Positions 27,666 to 37,322 of a stretch of DNA of 43,171 bases are shown here, piece after piece (the first letter of the stretch is position 1; every line of letters starts with the position of its first letter). The notes under the pieces are model-generated. The model was not told where the DNA came from. It saw nothing but the letters and a program-made list of their open reading frames with translations, and made no database searches. Source of the stretch: Streptococcus mitis 17/34 (GTDB lineage Bacteria > Bacillota > Bacilli > Lactobacillales > Streptococcaceae); contig ASZZ01000015.1 of assembly GCA_000430305.1 (NCBI GenBank), positions 1 to 43,171 of the forward strand, written 5' to 3'. The translations under genes and the position numbers were made by a program.

Positions 27666-27713
27666 TTATGACAGTATCGAACTATTACGTAAGCAAGAAA
27701 TGATGGAGGGACT

Positions 27714-28688
27714 ATGAAAACGCGTATTACAGAATTATTGAACATTGATTATCCTATTTTCCAAGGAGGAATGGCTTGGGTTGCTGATGGTGATTTGGCA
27801 GGAGCTGTTTCCAAGGCTGGAGGACTAGGCATTATCGGTGGGGGAAATGCCCCTAAAGAAGTTGTCAAGGCTAATATTGATAAGATCAAATCATTGACGG
27901 ATAAACCCTTTGGTGTCAACATCATGCTTTTATCTCCCTTTGTGGAAGATATTGTGGATCTCGTTATCGAGGAAGGTGTTAAAGTGGTTACAACAGGAGC
28001 AGGAAATCCTGGTAAATACATGGAACGCTTCCATGAAGCTGGTATTACAGTTATTCCTGTTGTACCTAGTGTTGCCCTAGCTAAACGCATGGAAAAAATC
28101 GGTGCGGACGCTGTTATTGCAGAAGGAATGGAAGCTGGGGGGCACATTGGCAAATTAACAACCATGACCTTGGTGCGTCAGGTAGTTGCTGCTGTATCTA
28201 TTCCTGTTATTGCTGCAGGAGGGATTGCGGATGGTGAAGGTGCTGCGGCTGGATTTATGCTAGGTGCAGAGGCTGTTCAGGTTGGAACGCGTTTTGTCGT
28301 TGCCAAAGAGTCTAATGCCCATCCAAATTACAAGGCCAAGATTTTAAAAGCTAGAGATATTGATACTACGATTTCAGCTCAACACTTTGGGCATGCAGTC
28401 CGAGCTATTAAAAATCAGTTGACTCGTGATTTTGAAAAAGCTGAGAAAGATGCCTTTAAACAGGAAAATCCTGATTTGGAAATCTTTGAACAAATGGGAG
28501 CAGGTGCCCTAGCCAAAGCAGTTGTTCATGGAGATGTGGATGGTGGATCTGTCATGGCAGGTCAAATTGCGGGGATTGTTTCCAAAGAAGAGACAGCTGA
28601 AGAAATCCTAAAAGATTTGTATTACGGAGCTGCTAAGAAAATTCAAGAAGAAGCCTCTCGTTGGGCAGGAGTTGTAAGAAATGACTAA
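27714..28688 (+). CDS. fabK: Enoyl-ACP reductase II (FMN-dependent)
   Basis: Reduces trans-2-enoyl-ACP with NAD(P)H in the last step of each elongation round; it is the triclosan-resistant flavoprotein that replaces FabI in streptococci. The 324-residue TIM-barrel protein belongs to the nitronate-monooxygenase-like family: FQGGMAWVADG at the start (about 16-26), GIIGGGNAP, AEGMEAGGHIG (about 136-146) and IPVIAAGGIADG for FMN phosphate binding. The start follows GGAGGG. It ends eight bases into fabD. Confidence 0.96.
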   Translation: MKTRITELLNIDYPIFQGGMAWVADGDLAGAVSKAGGLGIIGGGNAPKEVVKANIDKIKSLTDKPFGVNIMLLSPFVEDIVDLVIEEGVKVVTTGAGNPGKYMERFHEAGITVIPVVPSVALAKRMEKIGADAVIAEGMEAGGHIGKLTTMTLVRQVVAAVSIPVIAAGGIADGEGAAAGFMLGAEAVQVGTRFVVAKESNAHPNYKAKILKARDIDTTISAQHFGHAVRAIKNQLTRDFEKAEKDAFKQENPDLEIFEQMGAGALAKAVVHGDVDGGSVMAGQIAGIVSKEETAEEILKDLYYGAAKKIQEEASRWAGVVRND

Positions 28689-29603
28689 AACAGCCTTTTT
28701 ATTTGCTGGTCAAGGTGCCCAGTATCTAGAGATGGGACGGGACCTTTATGATCAGTATACGATTGTCAAAGAAACGATTGATCAAGCTAGTCAGATACTC
28801 GGTTATGATTTGCGTCATCTCATTGATACAGAAGAAGAAAAACTCAATCAGACTCGCTATACGCAACCAGCTATTCTAGCGACTTCGGTTGCTATCTACC
28901 GTTTATTGCAAGAGAAGGGCTATCAGCCGATATGGTTGCTGGTTTGTCTCTTGGAGAATACTCTGCCCTAGTGGCCAGCGGTGCCTTGGATTTTGAAGAT
29001 GCAGTAGCTTTGGTTGCTAAGCGTGGATCCTATATGGAAGAAGCGACCCCTGCTGGTTCTGGCAAAATGGTAGCAGTTCTCAATACGCCAGTAGAGGTTA
29101 TTGAAGAAGTCTGTCGAAAAGCTTCTGAATTTGGAGTAGTTACCCCAGCTAACTATAATACACCTGCACAAATCGTGATTGGTGGAGAAGTGGTTGCAGT
29201 TGACAGAGCTGTTGAACTCTTGCAGGAAGCTGGTGCTAAGCGCTTGATTCCTCTCAAGGTGTCAGGTCCCTTTCATACCGCTCTCCTTGAGCCTGCTAGC
29301 CAAAAACTAGCTGAAACTCTAGCTCAAGTAAGTTTTTCAGATTTTACTTGTCCCCTAGTTGGTAATACAGAAGCTGCTGTTATGCAAACAAAAGACATCG
29401 CTCAACTTTTGACACGTCAAGTCAAGGAACCAGTTCGTTTCTATGAGAGTATTGCAGTTATGCAAGAAGCAGGCGTAACCAACTTTATCGAGATTGGACC
29501 CGGGAAAGTTTTGTCAGGCTTTGTGAAAAAAATTGATAAGACAGCTAAACTAGCCAATGTTGAAGATCAGGCGAGTTTGGAAGCTCTTCTAGAAAACAGG
29601 TAA
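28681..29603 (+). CDS. fabD: Malonyl-CoA:ACP transacylase, frameshifted
   Basis: Moves malonyl from CoA to ACP to feed the condensing enzymes. The conceptual 307-residue enzyme has FAGQGAQYLEMG near the N-terminus, the nucleophile serine in GLSLGEYSAL, and the catalytic His in GPFHTALLEP. One base is lost next to 28929: CCGATATGG should be CCGGATATGG, which restores QPDMVAGLSLGEY. The break falls just before the active-site serine. Its first bases overlap the end of fabK. Confidence 0.93.
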
Positions 29604-29643
29604 TCCCTTCTCCCATAAATACAAGAGGAAACAGGAGAAAAGA

Positions 29644-30375
29644 ATGCAACTAAAAAATAAAAATATCTTTATTACAGGTTCGAGTCGTGGAATTGGTCTT
29701 GCCATTGCACACAAGTTTGCTCAAGCAGGAGCTCATATCGTACTAAATAGTCGTGGGTCTATCTCAGAAGAATTACTCGTTGAGTTTGCAGACTACGGTG
29801 TCAAGGTAGTTCCTATATCAGGAGACGTGTCAGATTTTGCAGACGCTAAGCGTATGGTTGAGCAAGCTATTGCAGAGCTGGGTTCAGTAGATGTTTTGGT
29901 TAACAATGCAGGGATTACCCAAGATACTCTGATGCTCAAGATGACAGAAGCGGATTTTGAGAAAGTGCTCAAGGTTAACCTGACTGGTGCCTTTAATATG
30001 ACACAATCAGTCTTGAAACCGATGATAAAAGCCAGAGAAGGTGCTATCATTAATATGTCTAGTGTTGTTGGTTTGATGGGAAATATTGGTCAAGCTAACT
30101 ATGCTGCTTCTAAGGCTGGTTTGATTGGTTTTACCAAGTCTGTGGCGCGTGAAGTGGCTAATCGCAATATCAGGGTTAATGCTATCGCACCTGGAATGAT
30201 TGAATCCGATATGACAGCAGTCCTATCAGACAAGGTAAAAGATGCTATGCTGGCGCAAATTCCTATGAAAGAATTTGGGCAGGCAGAACAGGTTGCAGAT
30301 TTGACAGTATTTTTAGCAGGCCAAGATTATCTAACTGGTCAAGTGGTTGCCATTGATGGTGGCCTCAGTATGTAG
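29644..30375 (+). CDS. fabG: 3-oxoacyl-ACP reductase
   Basis: Reduces the beta-keto group with NADPH. The 243-residue short-chain dehydrogenase has the cofactor loop TGSSRGIGLA (11-20), NNAG (87-90), and the catalytic Ser140, Tyr153 and Lys157 (MSS; YAASK). It ends with the usual DGGLSM tail. Starts 40 bases after fabD with AGGAAACAGGAG upstream. Intact. Confidence 0.96.
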   Translation: MQLKNKNIFITGSSRGIGLAIAHKFAQAGAHIVLNSRGSISEELLVEFADYGVKVVPISGDVSDFADAKRMVEQAIAELGSVDVLVNNAGITQDTLMLKMTEADFEKVLKVNLTGAFNMTQSVLKPMIKAREGAIINMSSVVGLMGNIGQANYAASKAGLIGFTKSVAREVANRNIRVNAIAPGMIESDMTAVLSDKVKDAMLAQIPMKEFGQAEQVADLTVFLAGQDYLTGQVVAIDGGLSM

Positions 30376-30396
30376 CAGAAGCTAGAGGTAAAAAAG

Positions 30397-31631
30397 ATGA
30401 AACTAAATCGTGTAGTAGTAACAGGTTATGGAGTGACATCTCCAATCGGAAATACACCAGAAGAATTTTGGAATAGTTTGACAAGTGGAAAAATCGGAAT
30501 TGGTCCAATTACAAAATTTGATCATAGTGACTTTGATGTGCATAATGCGGCAGAAGTCCAAGATTTTCCTTTTGATAAATACTTTGTAAAGAAAGATACC
30601 AATCGTTTTGATAACTATTCTTTATATGCCTTGTATGCAGCCCAAGAAGCTGTTAATCATGCCAATTTGGATGTAGAGGCTCTTGATAAAGATCGTTTTG
30701 GTGTTATCGTTGCCTCTGGTATTGGTGGAATCAAGGAAATTGAAGATCAAGTGCTTCGCCTCCATGATAAAGGACCAAAACGTGTGAAACCATTGACTCT
30801 TCCAAAAGCCTTGCCAAATATGGCTTCAGGAAATGTTGCTATGCGTTTTGGAGCAAACGGTGTTTGTAAATCCATCAATACTGCTTGCGCTTCATCAAAT
30901 GATGCGATTGGAGATGCCTTCCGCTCGATTAAGTTTGGTTTCCAAGATGTTATGTTGGTAGGTGGTTCAGAAGCTTCTATTACACCTTTTGCTATTGCTG
31001 GTTTCCAAGCCCTAACAGCTCTCTCTACTACAGAGGATCCAAGTCGTGCTTCTATTCCATTTGATAAAGATCGTAACGGTTTTGTCATGGGAGAAGGTTC
31101 AGGCATGTTGGTTCTTGAAAGCCTTGAACACGCGGAAAAACGTGGGGCAACTATCCTTGCTGAAGTGGTTGGTTATGGACATACCTGTGATGCCTACCAC
31201 ATGACTTCTCCTCATCCAGAAGGTCAGGGAGCTATCAAGCCATCAAATTAGCCTTGGAAGAAGCTGAGATTTCCCCAGAGCAAGTAGCCTATGTCAATGC
31301 TCACGGAACGTCAACTCCTGCTAATGAAAAAGGAGAAAGTGGTGCTATCGTAGCTGTTCTTGGTAAGGAAGTACCTGTATCATCAACCAAGTCCTTCACA
31401 GGACATTTGCTGGGTGCTGCAGGTGCGGTAGAAGCTATCGTCACAATTGAAGCTATGCGTCATAACTTTGTACCAATGACAGCTGGAACAAGTGAAGTAT
31501 CAGATTATATCGAAGCCAATGTCGTTTATGGACAAGGCTTGGAGCAAGAAATTCCATACGCTATTTCAAATACCTTTGGTTTTGGTGGTCACAATGCAGT
31601 TCTTGCTTTCAAACGTTGGGAGAATAAATAA
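30397..31631 (+). CDS. fabF: 3-oxoacyl-ACP synthase II, frameshifted
   Basis: Elongates acyl-ACP chains by condensation with malonyl-ACP. The conceptual 411-residue enzyme has the active-site Cys164 in NTACASSND and the two catalytic histidines in NAHGTSTPANE and FTGHLLGAAGAVEA. One G is missing next to 31239: AAGCC should be AAGGCC, which restores GAIKAIKLALEEAE. As read, translation stops at 31251, before either histidine. Upstream spacing to fabG is 21 bases. Confidence 0.94.
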
Positions 31632-31633
31632 GT

Positions 31634-32119
31634 ATGAATTTAAATGATATTAAAGACTTGATGGCCCAATTTGACCAGTCAAGTTTGAGAGAATTTTCTT
31701 ATAAAAATGGGACGGATGAGTTGCAGTTTAGCAAGAATGAAGCTAGACTTGTGCCTGAAGTTGCATCTCAAGTCGCTCCAGCGCCCGTTCTAGCAACACC
31801 AAGTCCAGTAGCTCCTTCATCTGCTTCAATAGAAACTGTAGTGGAAGAAGTTCCTGCTTCAGTTGAAGCAAGTGTGGCTGCTGAGGGAGATATTGTAGAG
31901 AGCCCACTTGTTGGGGTGGCTTACTTGTCTGCTGGTCCTGATAAACCTGCCTTCGTTACAGTTGGTGATAGTGTCAAAAAAGGTCAAACATTGGTCATTA
32001 TCGAAGCCATGAAAGTCATGAATGAAATTCCTGCACCTAAGGATGGTGTGGTAACAGAAATTCTCATTTCTAACGAAGAAATGGTTGAGTTTGGTAAAGG
32101 ATTGGTACGTATCAAATGA
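31634..32119 (+). CDS. accB: Biotin carboxyl carrier protein of acetyl-CoA carboxylase
   Basis: Carries the carboxyl group between AccC and the AccD-AccA transferase. The 161-residue protein has an N-terminal helical part, a flexible Ala/Pro/Ser-rich linker (about 45-85), and the C-terminal biotinyl domain with Lys127 in EAMKVMNE as the biotin site. It begins three bases after the fabF stop and overlaps fabZ by four (ATGA). Confidence 0.95.
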   Translation: MNLNDIKDLMAQFDQSSLREFSYKNGTDELQFSKNEARLVPEVASQVAPAPVLATPSPVAPSSASIETVVEEVPASVEASVAAEGDIVESPLVGVAYLSAGPDKPAFVTVGDSVKKGQTLVIIEAMKVMNEIPAPKDGVVTEILISNEEMVEFGKGLVRIK

Positions 32120-32538
32120 TCGATATTCAAGGAATCAAAGAAGCCCTTCCCCACCGCTATCCCATGCTCCTAGTAGACCGTGTCTTGGAAGTGAGCGAAG
32201 ACACCATTGTTGCCATCAAAAATGTGACCATCAATGAGCCCTTCTTTAACGGCCATTTTCCTCAATACCCAGTTATGCCAGGTGTTCTGATCATGGAAGC
32301 CTTGGCGCAAACAGCTGGTGTCTTGGAGTTGTCAAAACCTGAAAATAAAGGAAAACTGGTCTTTTACGCTGGTATGGACAAGGTTAAATTCAAGAAGCAA
32401 GTTGTACCAGGCGACCAATTGGTTATGACGGCGACTTTTGTAAAACGTCGCGGTACCATCGCTGTGGTTGAAGCAAAGGCTGAAGTGGATGGCAAGCTTG
32501 CAGCCAGTGGTGCTCTTACCTTTGCAATAGGGAACTAA
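32116..32538 (+). CDS. fabZ: 3-hydroxyacyl-ACP dehydratase
   Basis: Dehydrates 3-hydroxyacyl-ACP to the trans-2-enoyl form. The 140-residue hot-dog-fold protein has [12 protein letters not shown] (12-23), the catalytic His47 in [13 protein letters not shown] and Glu61 in MEALAQTAG. With FabM it decides the saturated/unsaturated balance, since both act on its product. Intact, overlapping accB. Confidence 0.96.
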   Translation: MIDIQGIKEALPHRYPMLLVDRVLEVSEDTIVAIKNVTINEPFFNGHFPQYPVMPGVLIMEALAQTAGVLELSKPENKGKLVFYAGMDKVKFKKQVVPGDQLVMTATFVKRRGTIAVVEAKAEVDGKLAASGALTFAIGN

Positions 32539-32549
32539 GGAGGTTCTCC

Positions 32550-33916
32550 ATGTTTCGAAAAATTTTAATTGCCAATCGCGGTGAAATTGCGGTTCGTATT
32601 ATTCGTGCGGCGCGTGAATTGGGGATTGCGACGGTAGCGGTCTATTCAACTGCCGATAAGGAAGCCCTTCATACGCTTTTAGCAGATGAAGCGGTTTGTA
32701 TCGGTCCTGGTAAGGCAACTGAGTCTTATCTCAATATTAATGCGGTTTTATCAGCTGCAGTCTTGACTGAGGCAGAAGCCATTCACCCAGGTTTTGGATT
32801 TCTCAGTGAAAATTCCAAATTTGCAACTATGTGTGAAGAAGTGGGCATCAAATTTATCGGTCCATCTGCTCATGTTATGGATATGATGGGGGATAAAATC
32901 AATGCACGTGCTCAGATGATCAAAGCAGGTGTACCTGTCATTCCAGGTTCAGATGGAGAAGTGCATAACTCTGAGGAAGCCTTGATTGTTGCTGAAAAAA
33001 TTGGCTATCCTGTGATGCTCAAGGCTTCAGCAGGTGGTGGCGGTAAAGGGATTCGTAAGGTTGAAAAACCAGAAGACCTCGTTGCAGCCTTTGAAACTGC
33101 CTCTAGTGAAGCTAAGGCCAATTATGGCAATGGTGCCATGTACATAGAACGGGTTATCTATCCAGCTCGTCATATTGAGGTTCAAATCCTAGGAGATGAA
33201 CACGGAAATGTAATCCACTTGGGGGAACGGGATTGTTCTCTTCAACGGAATAACCAAAAGGTTTTGGAAGAAAGTCCTTCGATTGCAATCGGAAAAACGC
33301 TACGCAATGAAATTGGTGCTGCTGCTGTTCGAGCTGCAGAGTCTGTTGGCTATGAGAATGCAGGGACCATTGAGTTTCTTCTTGATGAAGCCAGTGGTAA
33401 ATTCTATTTTATGGAGATGAATACTCGTGTACAAGTAGAACACCCAGTAACAGAATTTGTTTCAGGTGTTGATATCGTTAAGGAACAGATTCGCATTGCG
33501 GCAGGTCAGCCTCTGTCTGTTAAGCAAGAAGATATTGTCCTACGTGGTCATGCCATCGAGTGTCGGATCAATGCAGAAAATCCAGCCTTCAACTTTGCTC
33601 CAAGTCCAGGTAAGATTACCAATCTCTATTTGCCAAGTGGGGGAGTTGGCTTGCGCGTGGATTCAGCAGTTTATCCAGCTACACCATTCCGCCTTATTAT
33701 GATAGTATGATTGCTAAAATCATCGTCCACGGCGAAAATCGTTTTGATGCCTTGATGAAAATGCAACGTGCCCTCTATGAACTAGAGATTGAAGGGGTGC
33801 AGACCAATGCTGATTTCCAGCTTGACCTCATTTCAGATCGCAATGTCATTGCTGGAGATTATGATACTTCCTTCTTGATGGAAACCTTCTTACCTAAATA
33901 TCAAGAAAAAGAATAA
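32550..33916 (+). CDS. accC: Biotin carboxylase subunit of acetyl-CoA carboxylase, frameshifted
   Basis: Carboxylates the biotin on AccB using ATP and bicarbonate. The conceptual 455-residue protein has the N-terminal [16 protein letters not shown] domain, the ATP-grasp glycine loop [13 protein letters not shown] (about 159-171), and the catalytic [14 protein letters not shown]. One G is missing next to 33678: CCAGCTAC should be CCAGGCTAC, which restores [17 protein letters not shown], an invariant stretch of the C-terminal domain. The last 75 residues therefore read in another frame. Confidence 0.94.
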
Positions 33917-33952
33917 AATGACCTCAAGAGTTTAAACCGAAAAGGGGAATCA

Positions 33953-34819
33953 ATGGCTCTATTTAGTAAAAAAGATAAGTATATTCGAATTAATCCCAAT
34001 CGTTCGGTTAGGGAAAAACCTCAAGCCAAGCCAGAGGTTCCAGATGAATTATTCTCCCAGTGTCCGAGCTGTAAGCATACCATCTACCAGAAGGATCTGG
34101 GAAGTGAGCGTATCTGTCCGCACTGTAGCTATACCTTTCGTATTTCTGCCCAAGAACGCTTGGCTTTGACGATTGATATGGGTACCTTCAAGGAATTGTT
34201 TACGGGGATTGAAAGCAAGGATCCCTTGCATTTCCCTGGCTATCAAAAGAAGCTAGCAACCATGCGTGAAAAAACAGGTCTGGATGAAGCCGTTGTGACA
34301 GGAACTGCTCTTATAAAAGGTCAGACTGTGGCTCTTGGGATTATGGATTCCAACTTTATCATGGCTTCTATGGGTACAGTTGTAGGGGAAAAAATTACTC
34401 GTTTGTTTGAGTATGCGACTGTTGAACAGTTACCAGTTGTTCTCTTCACAGCCTCTGGTGGAGCCCGTATGCAGGAAGGAATCATGAGTCTCATGCAGAT
34501 GGCCAAGATCTCTGCAGCAGTTAAACGCCATTCAAATGCAGGACTCTTTTATCTGACCATTTTGACAGATCCAACGACAGGTGGTGTGACAGCTTCTTTC
34601 GCTATGGAAGGGGATATCATTTTAGCTGAACCACAGAGCTTGGTTGGTTTTGCTGGGCGTCGTGTGATTGAAAATACGGTTCGTGAAAGCTTGCCTGAGG
34701 ATTTCCAAAAGGCAGAATTCCTATTGGAGCATGGCTTTGTGGATGCTATTGTCAAAAGAAGAGACTTGCCGGATACCATTGCTAGCCTAGTCAGATTGCA
34801 CGGAGGGAGTCCTAGATGA
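33953..34819 (+). CDS. accD: Acetyl-CoA carboxylase carboxyltransferase subunit beta
   Basis: With AccA, transfers the carboxyl group from biotin to acetyl-CoA to give malonyl-CoA. The 288-residue protein has the N-terminal zinc ribbon with Cys37, Cys40, Cys55 and Cys58 (CPSC, CPHC) and the crotonase-like transferase domain with [13 protein letters not shown] and [12 protein letters not shown]. It follows accC by 36 bases after AAAGGGGA and overlaps accA by four bases. Confidence 0.96.
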   Translation: MALFSKKDKYIRINPNRSVREKPQAKPEVPDELFSQCPSCKHTIYQKDLGSERICPHCSYTFRISAQERLALTIDMGTFKELFTGIESKDPLHFPGYQKKLATMREKTGLDEAVVTGTALIKGQTVALGIMDSNFIMASMGTVVGEKITRLFEYATVEQLPVVLFTASGGARMQEGIMSLMQMAKISAAVKRHSNAGLFYLTILTDPTTGGVTASFAMEGDIILAEPQSLVGFAGRRVIENTVRESLPEDFQKAEFLLEHGFVDAIVKRRDLPDTIASLVRLHGGSPR

Positions 34820-35583
34820 ATATTGCAAAAATAGTCAGAGAAGCGCGTGAGCAGAGTCGTTTGACAACCTTGGACTTTGCGACAGGCATTTTTGATGAAT
34901 TTATCCAGTTACATGGTGATCGTTCTTTCCGAGATGATGGTGCAGTTGTTGGTGGTATCGGCTGGCTTGGAGATCAAGCTGTAACAGTGATTGGTATCCA
35001 AAAAGGCAAGAGTTTACAAGACAACCTCAAACGGAATTTTGGACAACCGCATCCAGAAGGCTATCGCAAGGCCCTACGATTGATGAAACAGGCTGAAAAG
35101 TTTGGCCGTCCAGTTGTGACCTTTATCAATACTGCAGGTGCCTATCCTGGTGTGGGGGCGGAAGAACGTGGACAGGGAGAAGCTATTGCTCGTAATCTCA
35201 TGGAAATGAGTGACCTAAAAGTTCCTATTATCGCAATCATTATCGGTGAAGGTGGTTCAGGTGGGGCTCTGGCTCTAGCAGTCTCAGACCGTGTCTGGAT
35301 GTTGGAAAATTCTATCTATGCGATTCTCAGCCCAGAAGGCTTTGCTTCCATTCTATGGAAGGATGGCAGTCGTGCTATGGAAGCAGCAGAACTGATGAAA
35401 ATCACTTCACACGAGTTGTTAGAAATGGACGTGGTGGACAAGGTGATTTCTGAAGCAGGACTTTCTAGTAAAGAACTGATTAAGACTGTCAAAAAAGAAC
35501 TTCAAGATGAGCTAGCTATACTCTCACAAAAACCGTTAGAAGAGTTGTTGGAAGAACGTTATCAACGATTTAGAAAATACTAA
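34816..35583 (+). CDS. accA: Acetyl-CoA carboxylase carboxyltransferase subunit alpha
   Basis: The partner of AccD in the carboxyltransferase. The 255-residue protein has [18 protein letters not shown], the [14 protein letters not shown] segment, [20 protein letters not shown] and [18 protein letters not shown], all typical. It lacks the longer N-terminal helix of the E. coli protein, as usual for streptococci. It closes the fab/acc cluster; its stop codon touches the start of a BOX element. Confidence 0.96.
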   Translation: MNIAKIVREAREQSRLTTLDFATGIFDEFIQLHGDRSFRDDGAVVGGIGWLGDQAVTVIGIQKGKSLQDNLKRNFGQPHPEGYRKALRLMKQAEKFGRPVVTFINTAGAYPGVGAEERGQGEAIARNLMEMSDLKVPIIAIIIGEGGSGGALALAVSDRVWMLENSIYAILSPEGFASILWKDGSRAMEAAELMKITSHELLEMDVVDKVISEAGLSSKELIKTVKKELQDELAILSQKPLEELLEERYQRFRKY

Positions 35584-35686
35584 TACTCTTCGAAAATCTC
35601 TTCAAACCACGTCAGCTTCGCCTTGCCGTACTCAAGTACTGCCTACGGCTAGCTTCCTAGTTTGCTCTTTGATTTTCATTGAGTAT
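35583..35686 (+). repeat. BOX repeat element (boxA-boxC form) after accA
   Basis: Starts ATACTCTTCGAAAATC within the accA stop codon and ends GATTTTCATTGAGTAT. The boxA core CGTCAGCTTCGCCTTGCCGT and the boxC core GGCTAGCTTCCTAGTTTGC are both present, with no boxB. Closely similar to the copy at 2325-2429. Confidence 0.88.
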
Positions 35687-35703
35687 AATTCTTCAGAATA
35701 CGC

Positions 35704-35738
35704 AAAAACTAGAACTAGCAGTCAGTTCTAGTTTTTTT
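35704..35738 (+). terminator. Terminator of the fab/acc cluster
   Basis: Perfect 13-bp stem (35704-35716 with 35724-35736), seven-base loop, T run. The A run on the other side could make it work in both directions. Confidence 0.92.
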
Positions 35739-35768
35739 GAGATTCTTACTCTGTGTCGAGGACACAAC

Positions 35769-35798
35769 AAAAGGTGCTTGGAAGACCAAACACCTTTT
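35769..35798 (-). terminator. Terminator of efp-asp23-nusB
   Basis: A hairpin (AAAAGGTG, TTGG / CCAA, CACCTTTT with one mismatch) four bases after the nusB stop on the minus strand, followed by TTTTGTTG. Confidence 0.87.
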
Positions 35799-35801
35799 TG
35801 A

Positions 35802-36227
35802 TTATTCATTTTCTTCAGTTACAAATTGACTAAGCAGTCCGTTGATAAAGCGGGCTGATTTTTGATCTGAAAAATTCTTGGCAAGTTCAATGGCTTCATT
35901 GACTGCTACCAGCTGAGGTGTATCAAATGAAGTGATTTCAAAGATACCCAAGCGTAGTAAGTTTTTTTCGACCAAGGTCAAGCGTTCAACTGTCCAGCCG
36001 GACTTGAGGTGCTGGTTGATTTGTTTATCCAACTCGTCTTTTTGAGCTTGAACACCAGAAACCAAGTTCAGAAGAAAGGCTGGAATTTGTACATCTTCAT
36101 CTTCACGGTCATGTGTGTAGGCAAAGCGACAAGCTGTTTCCATGTCTGTGCCAAATTCAAGGCTCATGAGAGTTTGAAAAGCACATTTACGAAGTTCGCG
36201 TCTAGATTCTAATAATGGACTAGTCAT
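35802..36227 (-). CDS. nusB: Transcription antitermination factor NusB
   Basis: Binds boxA RNA with NusE to keep polymerase elongating through rRNA operons. The 141-residue, all-helical protein shows the family start [19 protein letters not shown] and the C-terminal [28 protein letters not shown]-type end (here [28 protein letters not shown]). It overlaps the upstream asp23-like gene by eight bases and is the last gene before a terminator. Confidence 0.95.
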   Translation of the reverse strand: MTSPLLESRRELRKCAFQTLMSLEFGTDMETACRFAYTHDREDEDVQIPAFLLNLVSGVQAQKDELDKQINQHLKSGWTVERLTLVEKNLLRLGIFEITSFDTPQLVAVNEAIELAKNFSDQKSARFINGLLSQFVTEENE

Positions 36228-36609
36228 TGAGGAAGTCCTCGTTAAATAGATCTTTCAACTCAGGTTTTGGTGTTTTGTCTGGAACAATTCCTGTAACATG
36301 GATATTGACAGCAGCAAGTTCCACATCTGCCATATCATGGACAGCATCTTTGACCGCTTTTTGAATAGCAAGAGCCACTTTTGGTACTTTCACACCATAC
36401 TCAAGGTAGAGGTAGATGTCAGCAGTTAGTTCTTCGTTGCTTTCTTTTAAGTAGACGCCACGACCAAGAGAGAGTTTTGATAGGGTATCAGATACGGATT
36501 TATTTGAAAATGAATGGACACCATCAACTTTAGCAGTTGCGATGGCAATGATTTTTTCAAGTACACGTGGAGCGATAACGATTTCGCCAAATTGTTCTTC
36601 AGTTCCCAT
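36220..36609 (-). CDS. Asp23/Gls24 family envelope stress protein
   Basis: A 129-residue protein of the Asp23 (DUF322) family, with the typical [24 protein letters not shown] start, split here to its key part [13 protein letters not shown], and a C-terminal [21 protein letters not shown] stretch. The cytoplasmic, membrane-associated family is tied to envelope and alkaline stress, but its action is not well known. This member lies between efp and nusB in the same order found in many Firmicutes (YqhY type). No membrane segment of its own. Confidence 0.9.
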   Translation of the reverse strand: MGTEEQFGEIVIAPRVLEKIIAIATAKVDGVHSFSNKSVSDTLSKLSLGRGVYLKESNEELTADIYLYLEYGVKVPKVALAIQKAVKDAVHDMADVELAAVNIHVTGIVPDKTPKPELKDLFNEDFLND

Positions 36610-36630
36610 AGAATGACCTCTTTCTAGAGA

Positions 36631-37191
36631 TTAGGCACGAGAAACGTAAGTTCCTTCTGCAGTGTTGATGATCAATTTTTGTCCAGCTTCGATGAAGTCA
36701 GGAACGTTGACAACAAGTCCAGTTTCCATAGTTGCTGGTTTACCAGAACCTGTAACAGTGGCACCTTTGATAGATGGTTGTGTTTCAGCAACTGTCAATT
36801 CAACAGTAGTTGGTACAGTTACACCGATTACTTCAGTTCCGTAGAATTGGATTTTAACATCAGAGTTTTCAAGGATGTAAAGCAATTCGTTTTCAACGTT
36901 TACGACTGGAATTTCGTATTGGTCGTAAGTTTCAGTGTTCATGAAGTAGGCAGTTTCATCCATTTTGTACAAGTATTGAGCTGGAACAGTCTCGATAATA
37001 GCTTGTTCGAATTTTTCTTCTGGACGGTAGCTTGTGTCAAATGTAGAACCAGTACGGACATCACGCAATTTCATACGCATGATCGTGTTCCCTTTACCTG
37101 GTTTGTGGTGGCTAGCTTCCAAAACGCGGATCAATTTTCCGTCTGCAGTTTCAAATGTCATACCAGCTTTCAATTTGCTTGCTTCAATCAT
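36631..37191 (-). CDS. efp: Elongation factor P
   Basis: Rescues ribosomes stalled on consecutive prolines. The 186-residue, tRNA-shaped three-barrel protein starts [14 protein letters not shown] and has the loop [11 protein letters not shown], whose tip Lys33 is where modified EF-Ps carry their adduct. The C-terminal [14 protein letters not shown]-type OB domain is complete. Highly biased codon use. It heads the minus-strand operon efp-asp23-nusB. Confidence 0.96.
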   Translation of the reverse strand: MIEASKLKAGMTFETADGKLIRVLEASHHKPGKGNTIMRMKLRDVRTGSTFDTSYRPEEKFEQAIIETVPAQYLYKMDETAYFMNTETYDQYEIPVVNVENELLYILENSDVKIQFYGTEVIGVTVPTTVELTVAETQPSIKGATVTGSGKPATMETGLVVNVPDFIEAGQKLIINTAEGTYVSRA

Positions 37192-37225
37192 GTTTTTACC
37201 TCTTTAATAAATATTATTACTCTTC

Positions 37226-37234
37226 ATTTTACCA
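37226..37234 (-). promoter_or_regulatory. Extended -10 promoter of efp
   Basis: Minus strand TGGTAAAAT (TG-n-TAAAAT), 35 bases before the efp start; no strong -35. Confidence 0.65.
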
Positions 37235-37283
37235 TAAAATCTTCTGGAAATAAAGCCAAAATAGTTATTGGGAGATGGTAGGA

Positions 37284-37312
37284 TCGAAAAAAACCAACCT
37301 CAGGGCTGGTTT
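37284..37312 (-). terminator. Terminator of gatCAB
   Basis: On the minus strand AAACCAGCC pairs with GGTTGGTTT (37304-37312 with 37291-37299, one G-U), TGAG-type loop, then a T run, shortly after the gatB stop. Confidence 0.88.
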
Positions 37313-37322
37313 CTGTTACATA

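Noticed and set aside
28921-28971. Programmed ribosomal frameshifting in fabD and the other split genes
   Set aside because: No shared slippery heptamer or downstream stimulatory structure; the same kind of loss occurs in nine unrelated genes, which fits sequence error far better.
31200-31631. Real pseudogenes in the fab/acc cluster
   Set aside because: fabD, fabF and accC have undamaged coding sequence on both sides of a single missing base, and neighbouring genes show no decay.
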